A stretch of 64,000 nucleotides of DNA, from the NCBI GenBank assembly GCA_902167325.1, contig LR632930.1, positions 1,922,001 through 1,986,000 of the forward strand, given 5' to 3'. The position numbers and the translations under genes were made by a program. Position 1 is the first letter of the stretch; each line of letters starts with the position of its first letter. The DNA comes from Chitinophaga pinensis. Its GTDB lineage: Bacteria > Bacteroidota > Bacteroidia > Chitinophagales > Chitinophagaceae. The notes beneath the pieces are model-generated. The model saw only the letters and a program-made list of their open reading frames with translations. It was not told where the DNA came from and made no database searches. This document shows, piece by piece, positions 15,454-24,557 of the stretch.

Positions 15454-16959
15454 ATGCAACAACATAAGCGCCCCCCTGCATCCATCCTTTTTATTTTTGG
15501 AGGCAGCGGCGATCTGAACTACCGGAAACTTACACCCGCGCTGTACAACCTCTTCCTCGATGAGTGGATGCCGGACCGGTTTGCCATCGTAGGCATCGGC
15601 CGCACGGAGTACTCCGATGAGAAATACCGTGGCCACCTGCAGGAAGGGCTGGACAAGTTTTCCCGCCGCAAAGCGGAAGACAGTCACTATGGTGAATTTT
15701 TCCAGCACGTAAACTACCTCCAGCTGGATGCGGGCGATATCGCTTCCTATCAGCGTATCGCGGATTACGTGTGCAAGAAGGAAGAGGAGTGGGGTGTGCA
15801 TCCCAACGTGATCTTTTACCTCGCCGTAGCGCCCCAGCTGGTACCGTCTATCGCGCAGGAACTGGGTACCCTCAACCTCTGCAAGGAAAAGAATACCACC
15901 CGCATCGTGATCGAGAAGCCCTTCGGACATGACCTTGAGAGTGCACATGAGCTGAACGATCTGCTGACCGGCCTTTTTGCGGAAGAGCAGATCTTCCGTA
16001 TCGATCACTATCTCGGTAAAGAAACCGTACAGAACATCCTCGCGCTCCGCTTCGCTAATGCGCTGTTTGAGCCGGTATGGAACCGTCATTACATCGACCA
16101 TATCCAGATCACCGCAGCAGAAAGTGTTGGGCTGGAAGGCCGTGGCGGATATTACGAACATTCCGGCGCGCTGCGCGACATGGTGCAGAACCACATCCTG
16201 CAGCTCATGTGCATGGTTGCCATGGAAGCCCCTGTATCCTTCGAGGCAAATGAGATCCGTAATAAGAAAGTAGACGTGCTCAACGCTATCCGTCCTCTCA
16301 GGAAGGAAGACGTACATGAGTACGCTGTACGCGGGCAATACGGAGCCGGCTGGATGAAAGGCAAACAGGTTACGGGCTACCGCGAAGAGAAGGGTGTAAA
16401 TCCTCAATCAAACACGGAAACATACGCAGCCGTTAAATTCTTTGTTGATAACTGGCGCTGGCAGGGCGTGCCTTTCTACGTGCGCACCGGTAAGTTCATG
16501 CACCAGAAATCGACTCATATCACCATACAGTTCAAAGAAGCGCCTACTTTCGCATTCCCTGCTGAAGCTGCAGAGTCCTGGCGCAATAACAGGCTCACCA
16601 TCAGTATTCAGCCCGAAATGGACATCCGTATCCGCTTCCAGGCCAAACGCCCGGGGCAAACGATGAGCCTCGATCCGGTGAATATGACTTTTACCTACGA
16701 GAATAGCGACGATCATACTCCTGAAGCTTATGAAACACTGCTGCTCGATGTAATGGAAGGTGATGCCACACTCTTCATGCGTGCCGATCAGGTGGAATCT
16801 GCCTGGAAGGTGATCATGCCCATCCTCGAAACATGGGAAAACCGTCATCCGGTCGATTTCCCGAACTACGTTCCGGATTCATGGGGTCCTGAAGATGCCG
16901 ATGCACTCATTGCCCGCGACGGGCATTCCTGGATCAATCTGCCACCGGAAAAAAAGTAA
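15454..16959 (+). CDS. zwf: Glucose-6-phosphate 1-dehydrogenase
   Basis: The 501-residue enzyme oxidises glucose 6-phosphate to 6-phosphoglucono-lactone with NADP+. It shows the N-terminal coenzyme site IFGGSGDLNYRKLTPAL (about residues 14-30), the EKPFGHDLESA segment and the active-site signature RIDHYLGKETVQN with the catalytic His and Lys at about residues 180-186. The C-terminal domain has YVRTGKFM. It follows gnd by 15 bases and precedes pgl by 3, so translation of the last two is closely linked. The gene order gnd-zwf-pgl differs from the zwf-pgl-edd or zwf-pgl-eda orders of proteobacteria; no Entner-Doudoroff genes are present here. Confidence 0.97.
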   Translation: MQQHKRPPASILFIFGGSGDLNYRKLTPALYNLFLDEWMPDRFAIVGIGRTEYSDEKYRGHLQEGLDKFSRRKAEDSHYGEFFQHVNYLQLDAGDIASYQRIADYVCKKEEEWGVHPNVIFYLAVAPQLVPSIAQELGTLNLCKEKNTTRIVIEKPFGHDLESAHELNDLLTGLFAEEQIFRIDHYLGKETVQNILALRFANALFEPVWNRHYIDHIQITAAESVGLEGRGGYYEHSGALRDMVQNHILQLMCMVAMEAPVSFEANEIRNKKVDVLNAIRPLRKEDVHEYAVRGQYGAGWMKGKQVTGYREEKGVNPQSNTETYAAVKFFVDNWRWQGVPFYVRTGKFMHQKSTHITIQFKEAPTFAFPAEAAESWRNNRLTISIQPEMDIRIRFQAKRPGQTMSLDPVNMTFTYENSDDHTPEAYETLLLDVMEGDATLFMRADQVESAWKVIMPILETWENRHPVDFPNYVPDSWGPEDADALIARDGHSWINLPPEKK

Positions 16960-16962
16960 AGC

Positions 16963-17688
16963 ATGGAATTACACATTGCCAATAATACCCGGCAGCTGAG
17001 CGAAAACCTGGCTGCGTTCATTACACAGTATATTCAGGAAAAACTGCAGCAGCAGGAACATTTCACCTTCGCCCTTTCCGGTGGTAACACACCAAAAGCG
17101 CTGTATAACCTGCTCGCCAAAGAGCCATACGTTAATATGATCGAATGGCGCCGCGTACACTTCTTCTGGGGAGATGAGCGTGCCGTTCCTTTCGAAGACG
17201 CGCGGAATAATGCCCGCATGGCTTACGATGTACTCCTCGATAAAGTAGGCGCATTGCCTGAAAACATCCATGTGATGCGGACGGATATTGAGCCTGAAGC
17301 TTCTGCGAAGGAATACGAAAAAACACTGCACAGGTATTTCGACGGAAAGGATAATACCTTCGACCTGGTGCTGCTCGGTATGGGCGACGACGGGCATACC
17401 CTTTCCCTCTTCCCCGGCCTGCCCATCGTTCATGAAAAGAAAGCATGGGTGAAAGCCTTCTGGCTCGAAGCGCAGGATATGTACCGCATCACCCTCACCG
17501 CACCCGTTACCAACCTCGCGGCCTGTGTCATATTCATGGCAACCGGCGATGGCAAAGCGCTGACGCTGAAGAGCGTGATTTCCGGTGAACCTGATCCCGA
17601 CAAATATCCTTCCCAGCTCATACGTCCCGAAAACGGCCAGCTTCACTGGTTTGTTGACGAAGCGGCGGCAGGAGCGCTGCAACTATAA
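16963..17688 (+). CDS. pgl: 6-phosphogluconolactonase
   Basis: The 241-residue protein hydrolyses 6-phosphoglucono-lactone to 6-phosphogluconate, the step between zwf and gnd. It is of the DevB/SOL type (glucosamine-6-phosphate isomerase-like fold), not the beta-propeller YbhE type. Landmarks are TFALSGGNTPKALYNLL near residue 40, WRRVHFFWGDERAVP near 65, and the LLGMGDDGHTLSLFPG signature near 140. It begins 3 bases after zwf and is the last gene of the operon. A long imperfect hairpin follows at 17707-17750. Confidence 0.95.
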   Translation: MELHIANNTRQLSENLAAFITQYIQEKLQQQEHFTFALSGGNTPKALYNLLAKEPYVNMIEWRRVHFFWGDERAVPFEDARNNARMAYDVLLDKVGALPENIHVMRTDIEPEASAKEYEKTLHRYFDGKDNTFDLVLLGMGDDGHTLSLFPGLPIVHEKKAWVKAFWLEAQDMYRITLTAPVTNLAACVIFMATGDGKALTLKSVISGEPDPDKYPSQLIRPENGQLHWFVDEAAAGALQL

Positions 17689-17706
17689 GGATACCTTACT
17701 GTTGCG

Positions 17707-17750
17707 AATGTGCATTGGAGTAGAATAAAATCTTAACTTCAGTGCACATT
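17707..17750. repeat. Imperfect 15-bp inverted repeat after pgl
   Basis: AATGTGCATTGGAGT (17707-17721) and ACTTCAGTGCACATT (17736-17750) are complementary at 13 of 15 positions around a 14-base A+T-rich loop. It lies between pgl and the KefF-like gene. It lacks a proper T run, so it may be an operator or a weak terminator. Confidence 0.5.
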
Positions 17751-17766
17751 TGTAATTTATACCCGG

Positions 17767-18381
17767 TTGAAAATACTCATACTCTTCGCCCATCCGGCAT
17801 TTGAGCGGTCGCGCGTGCATGCACGGCTCCTAAAGGCGGTACGCACACTGCCCGGCATTACCCTGCGTGATCTGTACGAAACCTATCCCGACTTCGACGT
17901 GTTCCCTAAAGTGGAACAGCCCATCCTCGAACAACATGATCTGATTATTTTCCAGCATCCTTTTTACTGGTACAGCGGTCCTGCTTTACTGAAACAATGG
18001 ATGGATCTGGTGCTGGAGCATGGATGGGCATATGGGAAAGATGGTACGGCCCTGCAGGGGAAATACCTCATGCAGGTGATCTCCACCGGCGGCAACGCGC
18101 ATGCATATTCTGCGGAGGGGCATCATGGGCATGCCGTTTACGACTTTCTATTGCCTTTCCGGCAAACTGCTGCCCTTTGCCATATGGAATATCTTCCGCC
18201 ATATGTGGTGCCCGGCTCAGCACATATCGAAGAGGCTGACCTGGCGCGTTATGCAGACAGTTATGTACAACTGCTGCAGGGCCTCACCTCCAAAACCACT
18301 GATCTGAAAGCGTTGCAGCAAATGCCGGAAGCAAATATGCTTCTGAACATGCCCGGCCTGCTGTCCGCCCCATCCCGCTGA
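17767..18381 (+). CDS. KefF-like NAD(P)H:quinone oxidoreductase, TTG start
   Basis: The 204-residue protein reads from a TTG at 17767 (MKILILFAHPAFERSRVHARLL); no in-frame ATG precedes the conserved start. It has the flavodoxin-like quinone reductase fold (PF02525): FAHPAFERSRV binds the flavin phosphate, then IFQHPFYWYSGPALLKQWMDLVLEHGWAYG, and VISTGG. In E. coli, KefF is such a flavoprotein and activates the KefC potassium/proton antiporter. Here the next gene, 18 bases downstream, is a CPA2 antiporter with a TrkA-type nucleotide-binding domain, so the same pairing is likely. A regulatory role for the antiporter is inferred from that parallel. Confidence 0.88.
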   Translation: MKILILFAHPAFERSRVHARLLKAVRTLPGITLRDLYETYPDFDVFPKVEQPILEQHDLIIFQHPFYWYSGPALLKQWMDLVLEHGWAYGKDGTALQGKYLMQVISTGGNAHAYSAEGHHGHAVYDFLLPFRQTAALCHMEYLPPYVVPGSAHIEEADLARYADSYVQLLQGLTSKTTDLKALQQMPEANMLLNMPGLLSAPSR

Positions 18382-18399
18382 ACCCTGTAAATCCGAAAT

Positions 18400-20268
18400 A
18401 TGTCGAACGAATCCTTCTTTTATCAGGCGCTTGTGTATTTGGCTACCATGGTGGTGTTTGTACCGCTGGCCAAGAAGCTGAACCTCGGCTCCGTGCTGGG
18501 TTATTTACTCGGTGGTATAATAATCGGTCCGGCCCTGCTGGGGCTGATCGGCCAGAGCGGGCAGGACCTTATGCACTTCGCAGAGTTTGGCGTAGTAATG
18601 ATGCTGTTCCTTATCGGCATGGAGCTGGAGCCTTCCTTGCTCTGGAAGCTGCGCGCCCCCATCCTTGGGCTGGGCGGATTGCAGGTAGTGATAACGGCCG
18701 TGGTGCTGGGAGGACTGGCTATTGCTTTTGGGTTACCCTGGAATCAGGGGCTTGTGATCGGTATGATACTCTCGCTTTCATCGACAGCGATAGTACTCCA
18801 AATACTGACTGAAAAAGGGCAGATGAGTTCCGGCGCAGGGCAGAGTGCATTTTCTGTATTACTCTTCCAGGATATTGCGGTAATCCCAATGCTGGCGATT
18901 TTTCCCTTGCTGGCGCCGGCAGGGGCTACGGTGGCCGCGGAAGAAAGTGGATCACTCATCGCACACCAGCCCGCCTGGGCCAAAACGCTGATCGTACTGG
19001 GTGCTGTTGCGGGGCTGGTAATCGGGGGGCGGTATGTGGTAAAGCCCGTGTTGCATATTGTGGCACGCACCCGGCTCAGGGAGCTGTTTACTGCCTCAGC
19101 GTTGCTCCTCGTAGTAGGGATCGCCGTGCTTATGACGCTGGTAGGGCTTAGTCCGGCGCTGGGGGCTTTCCTTGGCGGAGTACTCCTCGCCAATAGCGAA
19201 TACCGTCACGAACTGGAAAGTGATATAGAGCCGTTTAAAGGGCTCCTGCTGGGATTGTTCTTTATAGGCGTTGGTGCCACCATCAATTTTCAACTCATTA
19301 TTAATTCACCCTGGATCATTGCCGGACTGGTTTTCGGTATTATGATCGTGAAGTTCCTCGTACTGCTGGGGCTGGGTAAGCTTTTCAAACTCGGGAAAGA
19401 GCAAAACCTGCTCTTCTCTTTCGCACTGCCACAGGTGGGTGAATTCGCATTCGTATTGTTCTCCTTCTCTGCCGGCGCAAAGCTGTTGCCGAAGGAGCTG
19501 GTGGATATGATGATGGCGGTGGTAGCCATTACCATGGCGCTTACGCCACTGGTGATGCTGGCATACGAAAAATGGATACAACCCCGGTTTGAAGGGGCTG
19601 CAAAGCAACAGGGAGCGCGCGAGCCGGATGAAATAGATGAACGGAACGCAGTGATCATTGCCGGGTTCGATCATTTTGGTACCGTAGTAGGCCGTTTTCT
19701 TCGTGCCAGCGGCATCCCTGCCACCGTGCTGGACCTCGACTCCGACCGCGTAGACCTCCTGCGCCGGATGGGGCTGAAAGTACATTATGGAGATGCCGCA
19801 CGATTTGACCTGCTGAAGTCCGCAGGTGCGGAACAGGCTGCCATCATTGTAATAGCCATGGCCACGCCGGAGAAGAACCTGGAAGTGGTAGAAGCGGTGA
19901 AGAAGCATTTTCCGCACCTGCGGATGATGGTACGCGCAGTGGATAATGCCGATGCGTTCGACCTGATGAACGCCGGTGTATTGCATATTTACCGTGAAAC
20001 CATCGATACATCCCTGCGGATGGGGACGGATGTACTGGAGCTGTTGGGGAGAAGGGCGTATCAATCCCAACGCGCCGCGCGGATGTTCCGCCGGTTCGAT
20101 GAGAAATCACTCAAAGGCCTGTCAGCCTTCCGTGATGATAAACAATACGTGAATGCTGCGAAAGAAAGGATTGAGGAATTACAGAAACTGATACAGGCAG
20201 ATGCCTATACCAATATGATGATCCGGGATACCGGATGGGAGCGCGACAATGCGGAAGAGCGCAATTAA
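18400..20268 (+). CDS. CPA2-family cation:proton antiporter with TrkA-N domain (KefB/KefC type)
   Basis: The 622-residue protein has about twelve membrane segments in the first 390 residues, in the order of CPA2 antiporters: LGYLLGGIIIGP, EFGVVMMLFLIGMELEP, SLSSTAIVLQIL, LLFQDIAVIPMLAI, LGAFLGGVLLANSEYRHELE, and LPQVGEFAFVLFSF. After it comes a cytoplasmic RCK/TrkA-N domain starting NAVIIAGFDHFGTVVGRFL with a GxDxxG-like nucleotide loop and the acidic LDLDSD. Such proteins export potassium in exchange for protons and in enterobacteria are gated by glutathione adducts. The KefF-like partner is immediately upstream. The stop codon overlaps the convergent RND pump gene by 4 bases. Confidence 0.93.
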   Translation: MSNESFFYQALVYLATMVVFVPLAKKLNLGSVLGYLLGGIIIGPALLGLIGQSGQDLMHFAEFGVVMMLFLIGMELEPSLLWKLRAPILGLGGLQVVITAVVLGGLAIAFGLPWNQGLVIGMILSLSSTAIVLQILTEKGQMSSGAGQSAFSVLLFQDIAVIPMLAIFPLLAPAGATVAAEESGSLIAHQPAWAKTLIVLGAVAGLVIGGRYVVKPVLHIVARTRLRELFTASALLLVVGIAVLMTLVGLSPALGAFLGGVLLANSEYRHELESDIEPFKGLLLGLFFIGVGATINFQLIINSPWIIAGLVFGIMIVKFLVLLGLGKLFKLGKEQNLLFSFALPQVGEFAFVLFSFSAGAKLLPKELVDMMMAVVAITMALTPLVMLAYEKWIQPRFEGAAKQQGAREPDEIDERNAVIIAGFDHFGTVVGRFLRASGIPATVLDLDSDRVDLLRRMGLKVHYGDAARFDLLKSAGAEQAAIIVIAMATPEKNLEVVEAVKKHFPHLRMMVRAVDNADAFDLMNAGVLHIYRETIDTSLRMGTDVLELLGRRAYQSQRAARMFRRFDEKSLKGLSAFRDDKQYVNAAKERIEELQKLIQADAYTNMMIRDTGWERDNAEERN

Positions 20269-23200
20269 TGCTCCTGCTCTTCCGACCTGTTTTTTCCTTC
20301 CGTTTCCAGTTCCGCCAGTTTCTTTTTACCATATGCCCAGCGTGTGATGAGCACATACAAAACTGGTACGGTAAAGATCCCAAGCAGAGTGGCAGCCAGC
20401 ATCCCGCCTACAACAGTAAACCCGATGTTTACCCGCGAAGCGGCACCCGCACCTTGTGAGAAAACAAGTGGCATCACCCCAAGGATGAAGGCGAAAGATG
20501 TCATGAGGATAGGGCGGAAACGGAGGGACACTGCTTCCAGGGTTGCCTGGATCAGAGGCATCCCCCTGTCTACCCGCTCTTTACAGAACTCCACAATCAG
20601 AATGGCATTCTTGGCGGACAAGCCAATCAGCGTAATCAACCCGATCTGGGAATATACACTGTTGGCTTGCCCGGTGAGCCATAAAGCAAGAATGCTTCCG
20701 AATAAGGCTACAGGGACAGCCAGAAGTACAGAGAATGGGACAGACCAACTTTCATATAATGCAGTTAACAGCAGAAATACGAAGAGGATAGACAACATAA
20801 AGATGAGGAAACTCTTGTTGCCCGCTTCGATTTCCTGCCGCGAAATATTTGACCAATCGTATCCGAAATTGGAAGGCAGCACTTCGGCAGACACTTCTTC
20901 CATCGCCTTGATGGCATCTCCGGAAGAATAACCGGCCTTGCTCGTACCACTGATCTCCGCCGAACGGTAGAGGTTGAAGTGGTTAATTACAGGTGCGCCG
21001 GCTCCCATATTGTATTTAATAAGCGTACTTAGGGGCACCATGGTACCCGATGCATTACGCACGTAGTAATATTGCAGCTGACTGATGTTTTTACGGTATC
21101 CGGTATCGGCCTGTAATACCACACGGAAGCTTCTGCCGAACCGCGTGAAATCATTTACATACATACCCCCAAGGAATGTTTGCAGTGCGCTGAATACGTC
21201 ATTCACGGCTACACCCATCTGCTTACATCTTTCTCTGTCTACCTCCACATTATACTCCGGTGTGGAAGCACTGAAGAATGCGTATGCCATGGCAATTTCC
21301 GGACGCTTATTAGCCGCGATCAATACATTCTGCAATACCCTTGCAAATTCGGTGATATCGTTACCCGTTCGTTGTTCCAGTACATAGGAGAAGCCGGAGG
21401 AGGTACCCAGTCCGCGCAGGGTAGGGGCAGGTATGGCGAGTGCAGTAGCTCCATTGAGTTGTGCCAGTTTTCCCTGTATCCTGGCTATCACAACATTCAT
21501 GTTTTGCCCGTTGGCATACCGCTCTTCCCAGGGTTTCAGGTTCACGAACCAGGTGGCAGAGCTGGGTTTTACAGCACCCCCACCAATAAAGTTCATCCCT
21601 GTTACCGCCATATAGTGCTGCACGGCAGGGTCTTCGGAAAGCATATGGTTCACCTGCTCCGCCATTTCACGCGTTCGCATGGAAGACGATGCATCCGGCA
21701 GATCGAGCGCCAGGAACATGGCGCCCATATCTTCCTGCGGTACGAAAGTGGAAGGCACTTTCTTGAATAACAGGTAGGCCGCACCAAACAGGATGCCCAT
21801 GAGTATTAATACAAAGGCCGTTTGTTTGATGGCCCTGCGTACACCATTAGTATAGCGGTGTGTGAATTTCTCAAACCATATATTGAATTTATAATGCAGT
21901 TTGCCCAGGCCTTTAGAATTTGTGTCCAGCTTCGAAGGGCGCATCATTACCGCGCAAAGTGCAGGTGTAAGGCTCAACGCCAGGAAGGCGGAAAGGATTA
22001 CAGAGAAAGCGATCGTAAGCGCGAATTGTTGGTACAGCTTACCGCTCACCCCGGGTATGAATGCCACTGGTACGAACACCGCAGCGAGGATAAGACCTAT
22101 GGCGATAACAGGAGCCGATACTTCTTCCATCGCTTTGAAAGTAGCATCCCGGGGAGACATACCATTGGCATCGATATGATGCTGGACCGCCTCCACCACC
22201 ACAATAGCATCATCCACCACAATACCGATTGCCAGTACGAAACCGAATAGCGTAAGGGTATTGATGGAGAAGCCCAGTAGCATGAAGAATATAAAAGTAC
22301 CGATCAGTGATACAGGGATTACGAGGATGGGGATGAGGGTAGCCCTCCAGCTCTGGAGGAAGATATATACCACGATCACCACGAGCGCCAGCGCTTCCAT
22401 GAAGGTCTGAATCACTTCGCTGATAGAGATACGTACGAACGAAACGGTTTCGAATGGTACCATCCAGCCAATATCTGTAGGGAATGTTTTTTCCAGTTCC
22501 TTCATACGTGCCTCTACCCGGTCGGCCACATCCAGGGCATTGGCGCCAGGGGTGAGGTATATACCCATCCCGGTACCGGTTTTGCCGTCGGCCTTTACGT
22601 CGATTGCGTAACTGAAAGATCCCAGCTCCTGCCGGGATACGTCTGACAGGCGTACAAGCGATCCTGTATTGGGATTGGATGCCACGATGATATCGCCGAA
22701 CTCTTCTGATGTAAGGAGGCGGCCCCGCACTTTAACAGTGTATTCGAATGCCTGATCTTTATTGGCGGGTGGCGCACCTATAATACCGGCAGGTGCCTGT
22801 GTATTCTGTTCCTGTATGGCGCGTGCTATATCTGCAGGACTGAGGCCGAGGTTGGCCATCTTATTCGGGTCCAGCCAGATGCGCATGGAGTAGTCATTGG
22901 AGAATGCCTGCACATCGCCTACGCCGTTTACGCGGGATATTTCAGGTTTGAGGTAAATGTTAAGATAGTTATCCAGGAAGGCTTTGCTGTGTGTGCCATT
23001 GGGTGAAAGGAGGGCCACCACCATCAGCATGTCGTTCGAGCGCTTTTTGGTAGTGATACCTACACGGCGTACATCATCGGGCACGCTGGGAGATGCGATA
23101 CTTACGCGGTTCTGTACATCGAGGGTAGAGATATCGGGATCGGTACCAATCTCAAAAGTAACCGTGATGCTCATGGAACCATCGTTTGCACTGGCCGACT

Positions 23201-23438
23201 GGATGTACATGGCACCGGGTGTACCGTTCACCTGGTTCTCAATGGGGGTAGTTACCGTTTCTTCCACCGTGGTGGAGTTGGCACCGATGTAGCTGGCGCT
23301 AACGGAAACCGTAGGCGGTGCAATGTCGGGTAACTGAGCCACCGGCAGGTTGATCATGCAGATGAGGCCAACGATCACCATAATGATGGCGATCACGATC
23401 GTTGTATTTTTCCTTTCTATGAACGTTTTCGCAATCAT
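20265..23438 (-). CDS. RND-family efflux pump permease (AcrB/HAE1 type)
   Basis: The 1057-residue inner-membrane protein has the usual AcrB length and architecture: an N-terminal TM helix (TTIVIAIIMVIVGLI), two large periplasmic loops, and two clusters of TM helices. The TM4 proton-relay motif is visible as GIVVDDAIVVVEAV (about residues 400-415, two adjacent Asp). The porter-domain sequence NTGSLVRLSDVSRQELG and a Gly-rich C-terminal repeat also fit. It uses the proton gradient to expel drugs, dyes or lipophilic compounds through the adaptor and TolC-like protein encoded just upstream on the same strand (gap of 8 bases). It is the last gene of the three-gene operon. HAE1 membership suggests hydrophobic substrates; the spectrum is unknown. 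Confidence 0.96.
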   Translation of the reverse strand: MIAKTFIERKNTTIVIAIIMVIVGLICMINLPVAQLPDIAPPTVSVSASYIGANSTTVEETVTTPIENQVNGTPGAMYIQSASANDGSMSITVTFEIGTDPDISTLDVQNRVSIASPSVPDDVRRVGITTKKRSNDMLMVVALLSPNGTHSKAFLDNYLNIYLKPEISRVNGVGDVQAFSNDYSMRIWLDPNKMANLGLSPADIARAIQEQNTQAPAGIIGAPPANKDQAFEYTVKVRGRLLTSEEFGDIIVASNPNTGSLVRLSDVSRQELGSFSYAIDVKADGKTGTGMGIYLTPGANALDVADRVEARMKELEKTFPTDIGWMVPFETVSFVRISISEVIQTFMEALALVVIVVYIFLQSWRATLIPILVIPVSLIGTFIFFMLLGFSINTLTLFGFVLAIGIVVDDAIVVVEAVQHHIDANGMSPRDATFKAMEEVSAPVIAIGLILAAVFVPVAFIPGVSGKLYQQFALTIAFSVILSAFLALSLTPALCAVMMRPSKLDTNSKGLGKLHYKFNIWFEKFTHRYTNGVRRAIKQTAFVLILMGILFGAAYLLFKKVPSTFVPQEDMGAMFLALDLPDASSSMRTREMAEQVNHMLSEDPAVQHYMAVTGMNFIGGGAVKPSSATWFVNLKPWEERYANGQNMNVVIARIQGKLAQLNGATALAIPAPTLRGLGTSSGFSYVLEQRTGNDITEFARVLQNVLIAANKRPEIAMAYAFFSASTPEYNVEVDRERCKQMGVAVNDVFSALQTFLGGMYVNDFTRFGRSFRVVLQADTGYRKNISQLQYYYVRNASGTMVPLSTLIKYNMGAGAPVINHFNLYRSAEISGTSKAGYSSGDAIKAMEEVSAEVLPSNFGYDWSNISRQEIEAGNKSFLIFMLSILFVFLLLTALYESWSVPFSVLLAVPVALFGSILALWLTGQANSVYSQIGLITLIGLSAKNAILIVEFCKERVDRGMPLIQATLEAVSLRFRPILMTSFAFILGVMPLVFSQGAGAASRVNIGFTVVGGMLAATLLGIFTVPVLYVLITRWAYGKKKLAELETEGKNRSEEQEH

Positions 23439-23446
23439 GGTGCCTT

Positions 23447-24547
23447 TTATTTAACATTCACGGTATCGCCTGGGCGTATCTTCTGAAGGCCGTCCGTGAT
23501 CACTTTATCGCCGGCTTTCAGCCCCTGATTGATGATCTGCAGACTGTCTAAGATGGATCCTTTCTGAACGGGTCTGGCTTCCACCACATTTCCTTGTCCG
23601 AGGGTGTATACCTTCACTTCGCTCAGCAGTTCAATAATGGCCTTGGCGGGGATGGCCACCTGCTGTTCACCGGTTTTGTAATGCATCTGGAGGGAAGCAG
23701 TCATGCCCGATTTGAGCTGTCCGCCTTTATTGGGAAAGGTGAGCCTTACACGGATGGTGCCTGTGCGGGGATCTACGGTATTGTTCACCAGTAATATCTT
23801 TCCCGGCTCCGGGTATAACTCGCCGTTGGGGAAAGTGATATAGTATTGATTGCCGCCATCGCGGTCGCTTACATCTTTCCTGAACTCACTATATCGTGTT
23901 TGCGGGATATCGATATCCGCGAAGATGGGATCTTCATTCACGAGCGTGTTGACAATGGTTGACCCCGCAGTAACCAGATCTCCGATACGCAGCTGCGCGA
24001 TGCCGATCTTTCCATGGATGGGTGCACGGAGTACGGCATGGCTGATGTCCGTACCGGTACGGGCGCGGGTGGCACGGGCGGCGGCTAACATAGCTTCGGA
24101 GGTTTTAACGGCGGTAGCTGCCTGATCTACCGTTTGTTTTGAAATGGCGTCCTGCTTCAGGAGGTTGGCGTAGCGTTCATAGTCGCGTTTCTTCTGCGCC
24201 AGGTCTGCCTCCGCCTGAATTACTGAAGCGTTGGCTTCTTCATAAACAGCCTGGCTGCGGCTTTTGTCTACTTCATACAGCGCCTGACCTTTTGAAACAG
24301 TGCTGCCGTCTTTGGCATGGATCTTTTGCAGAAAACCGGTCACGTCCGACCGGATGTCTACGATCACATTACCGGTGAGCACGGCCGGGAAGCTTTCGGT
24401 GATGGTGTAGTTACCAGCCTTGACTTCGTATACTGATACGGTGGTTTTGGGCATTCCGCCTGCCATTTGCTGCTGAGGCTGTTTTCCTTTGCAGGCTATT
24501 GCCAGCACAGGTATCAGCATGATATAAAGATTCCGGTAAAGTTGCAT
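23447..24547 (-). CDS. RND efflux periplasmic adaptor (membrane fusion protein)
   Basis: The 366-residue protein has a lipoprotein-type signal ending in AIACK (Cys at about residue 19), so it is probably anchored to the inner membrane by lipid. Domains run in the AcrA order: a first lipoyl half (VIVDIRSDVTGFLQKIHAKDGSTVSKGQALYEVD), an alpha-hairpin of about 80 residues (ANASVIQAEADLAQKKRDYERY), the second lipoyl half (VLRAPIHGKIGIAQLRIGDLVTAGS), a beta-barrel, and a membrane-proximal domain. It bridges the RND pump (8 bases downstream) and the TolC-like channel (10 bases upstream). Confidence 0.95.
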   Translation of the reverse strand: MQLYRNLYIMLIPVLAIACKGKQPQQQMAGGMPKTTVSVYEVKAGNYTITESFPAVLTGNVIVDIRSDVTGFLQKIHAKDGSTVSKGQALYEVDKSRSQAVYEEANASVIQAEADLAQKKRDYERYANLLKQDAISKQTVDQAATAVKTSEAMLAAARATRARTGTDISHAVLRAPIHGKIGIAQLRIGDLVTAGSTIVNTLVNEDPIFADIDIPQTRYSEFRKDVSDRDGGNQYYITFPNGELYPEPGKILLVNNTVDPRTGTIRVRLTFPNKGGQLKSGMTASLQMHYKTGEQQVAIPAKAIIELLSEVKVYTLGQGNVVEARPVQKGSILDSLQIINQGLKAGDKVITDGLQKIRPGDTVNVK

Positions 24548-24557
24548 AACAATGAGT

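Noticed and set aside
15190..16407. A 405-codon open frame on the minus strand
   Set aside because: It is antisense to the 3' end of gnd and to zwf, both of which are unmistakable on the plus strand.
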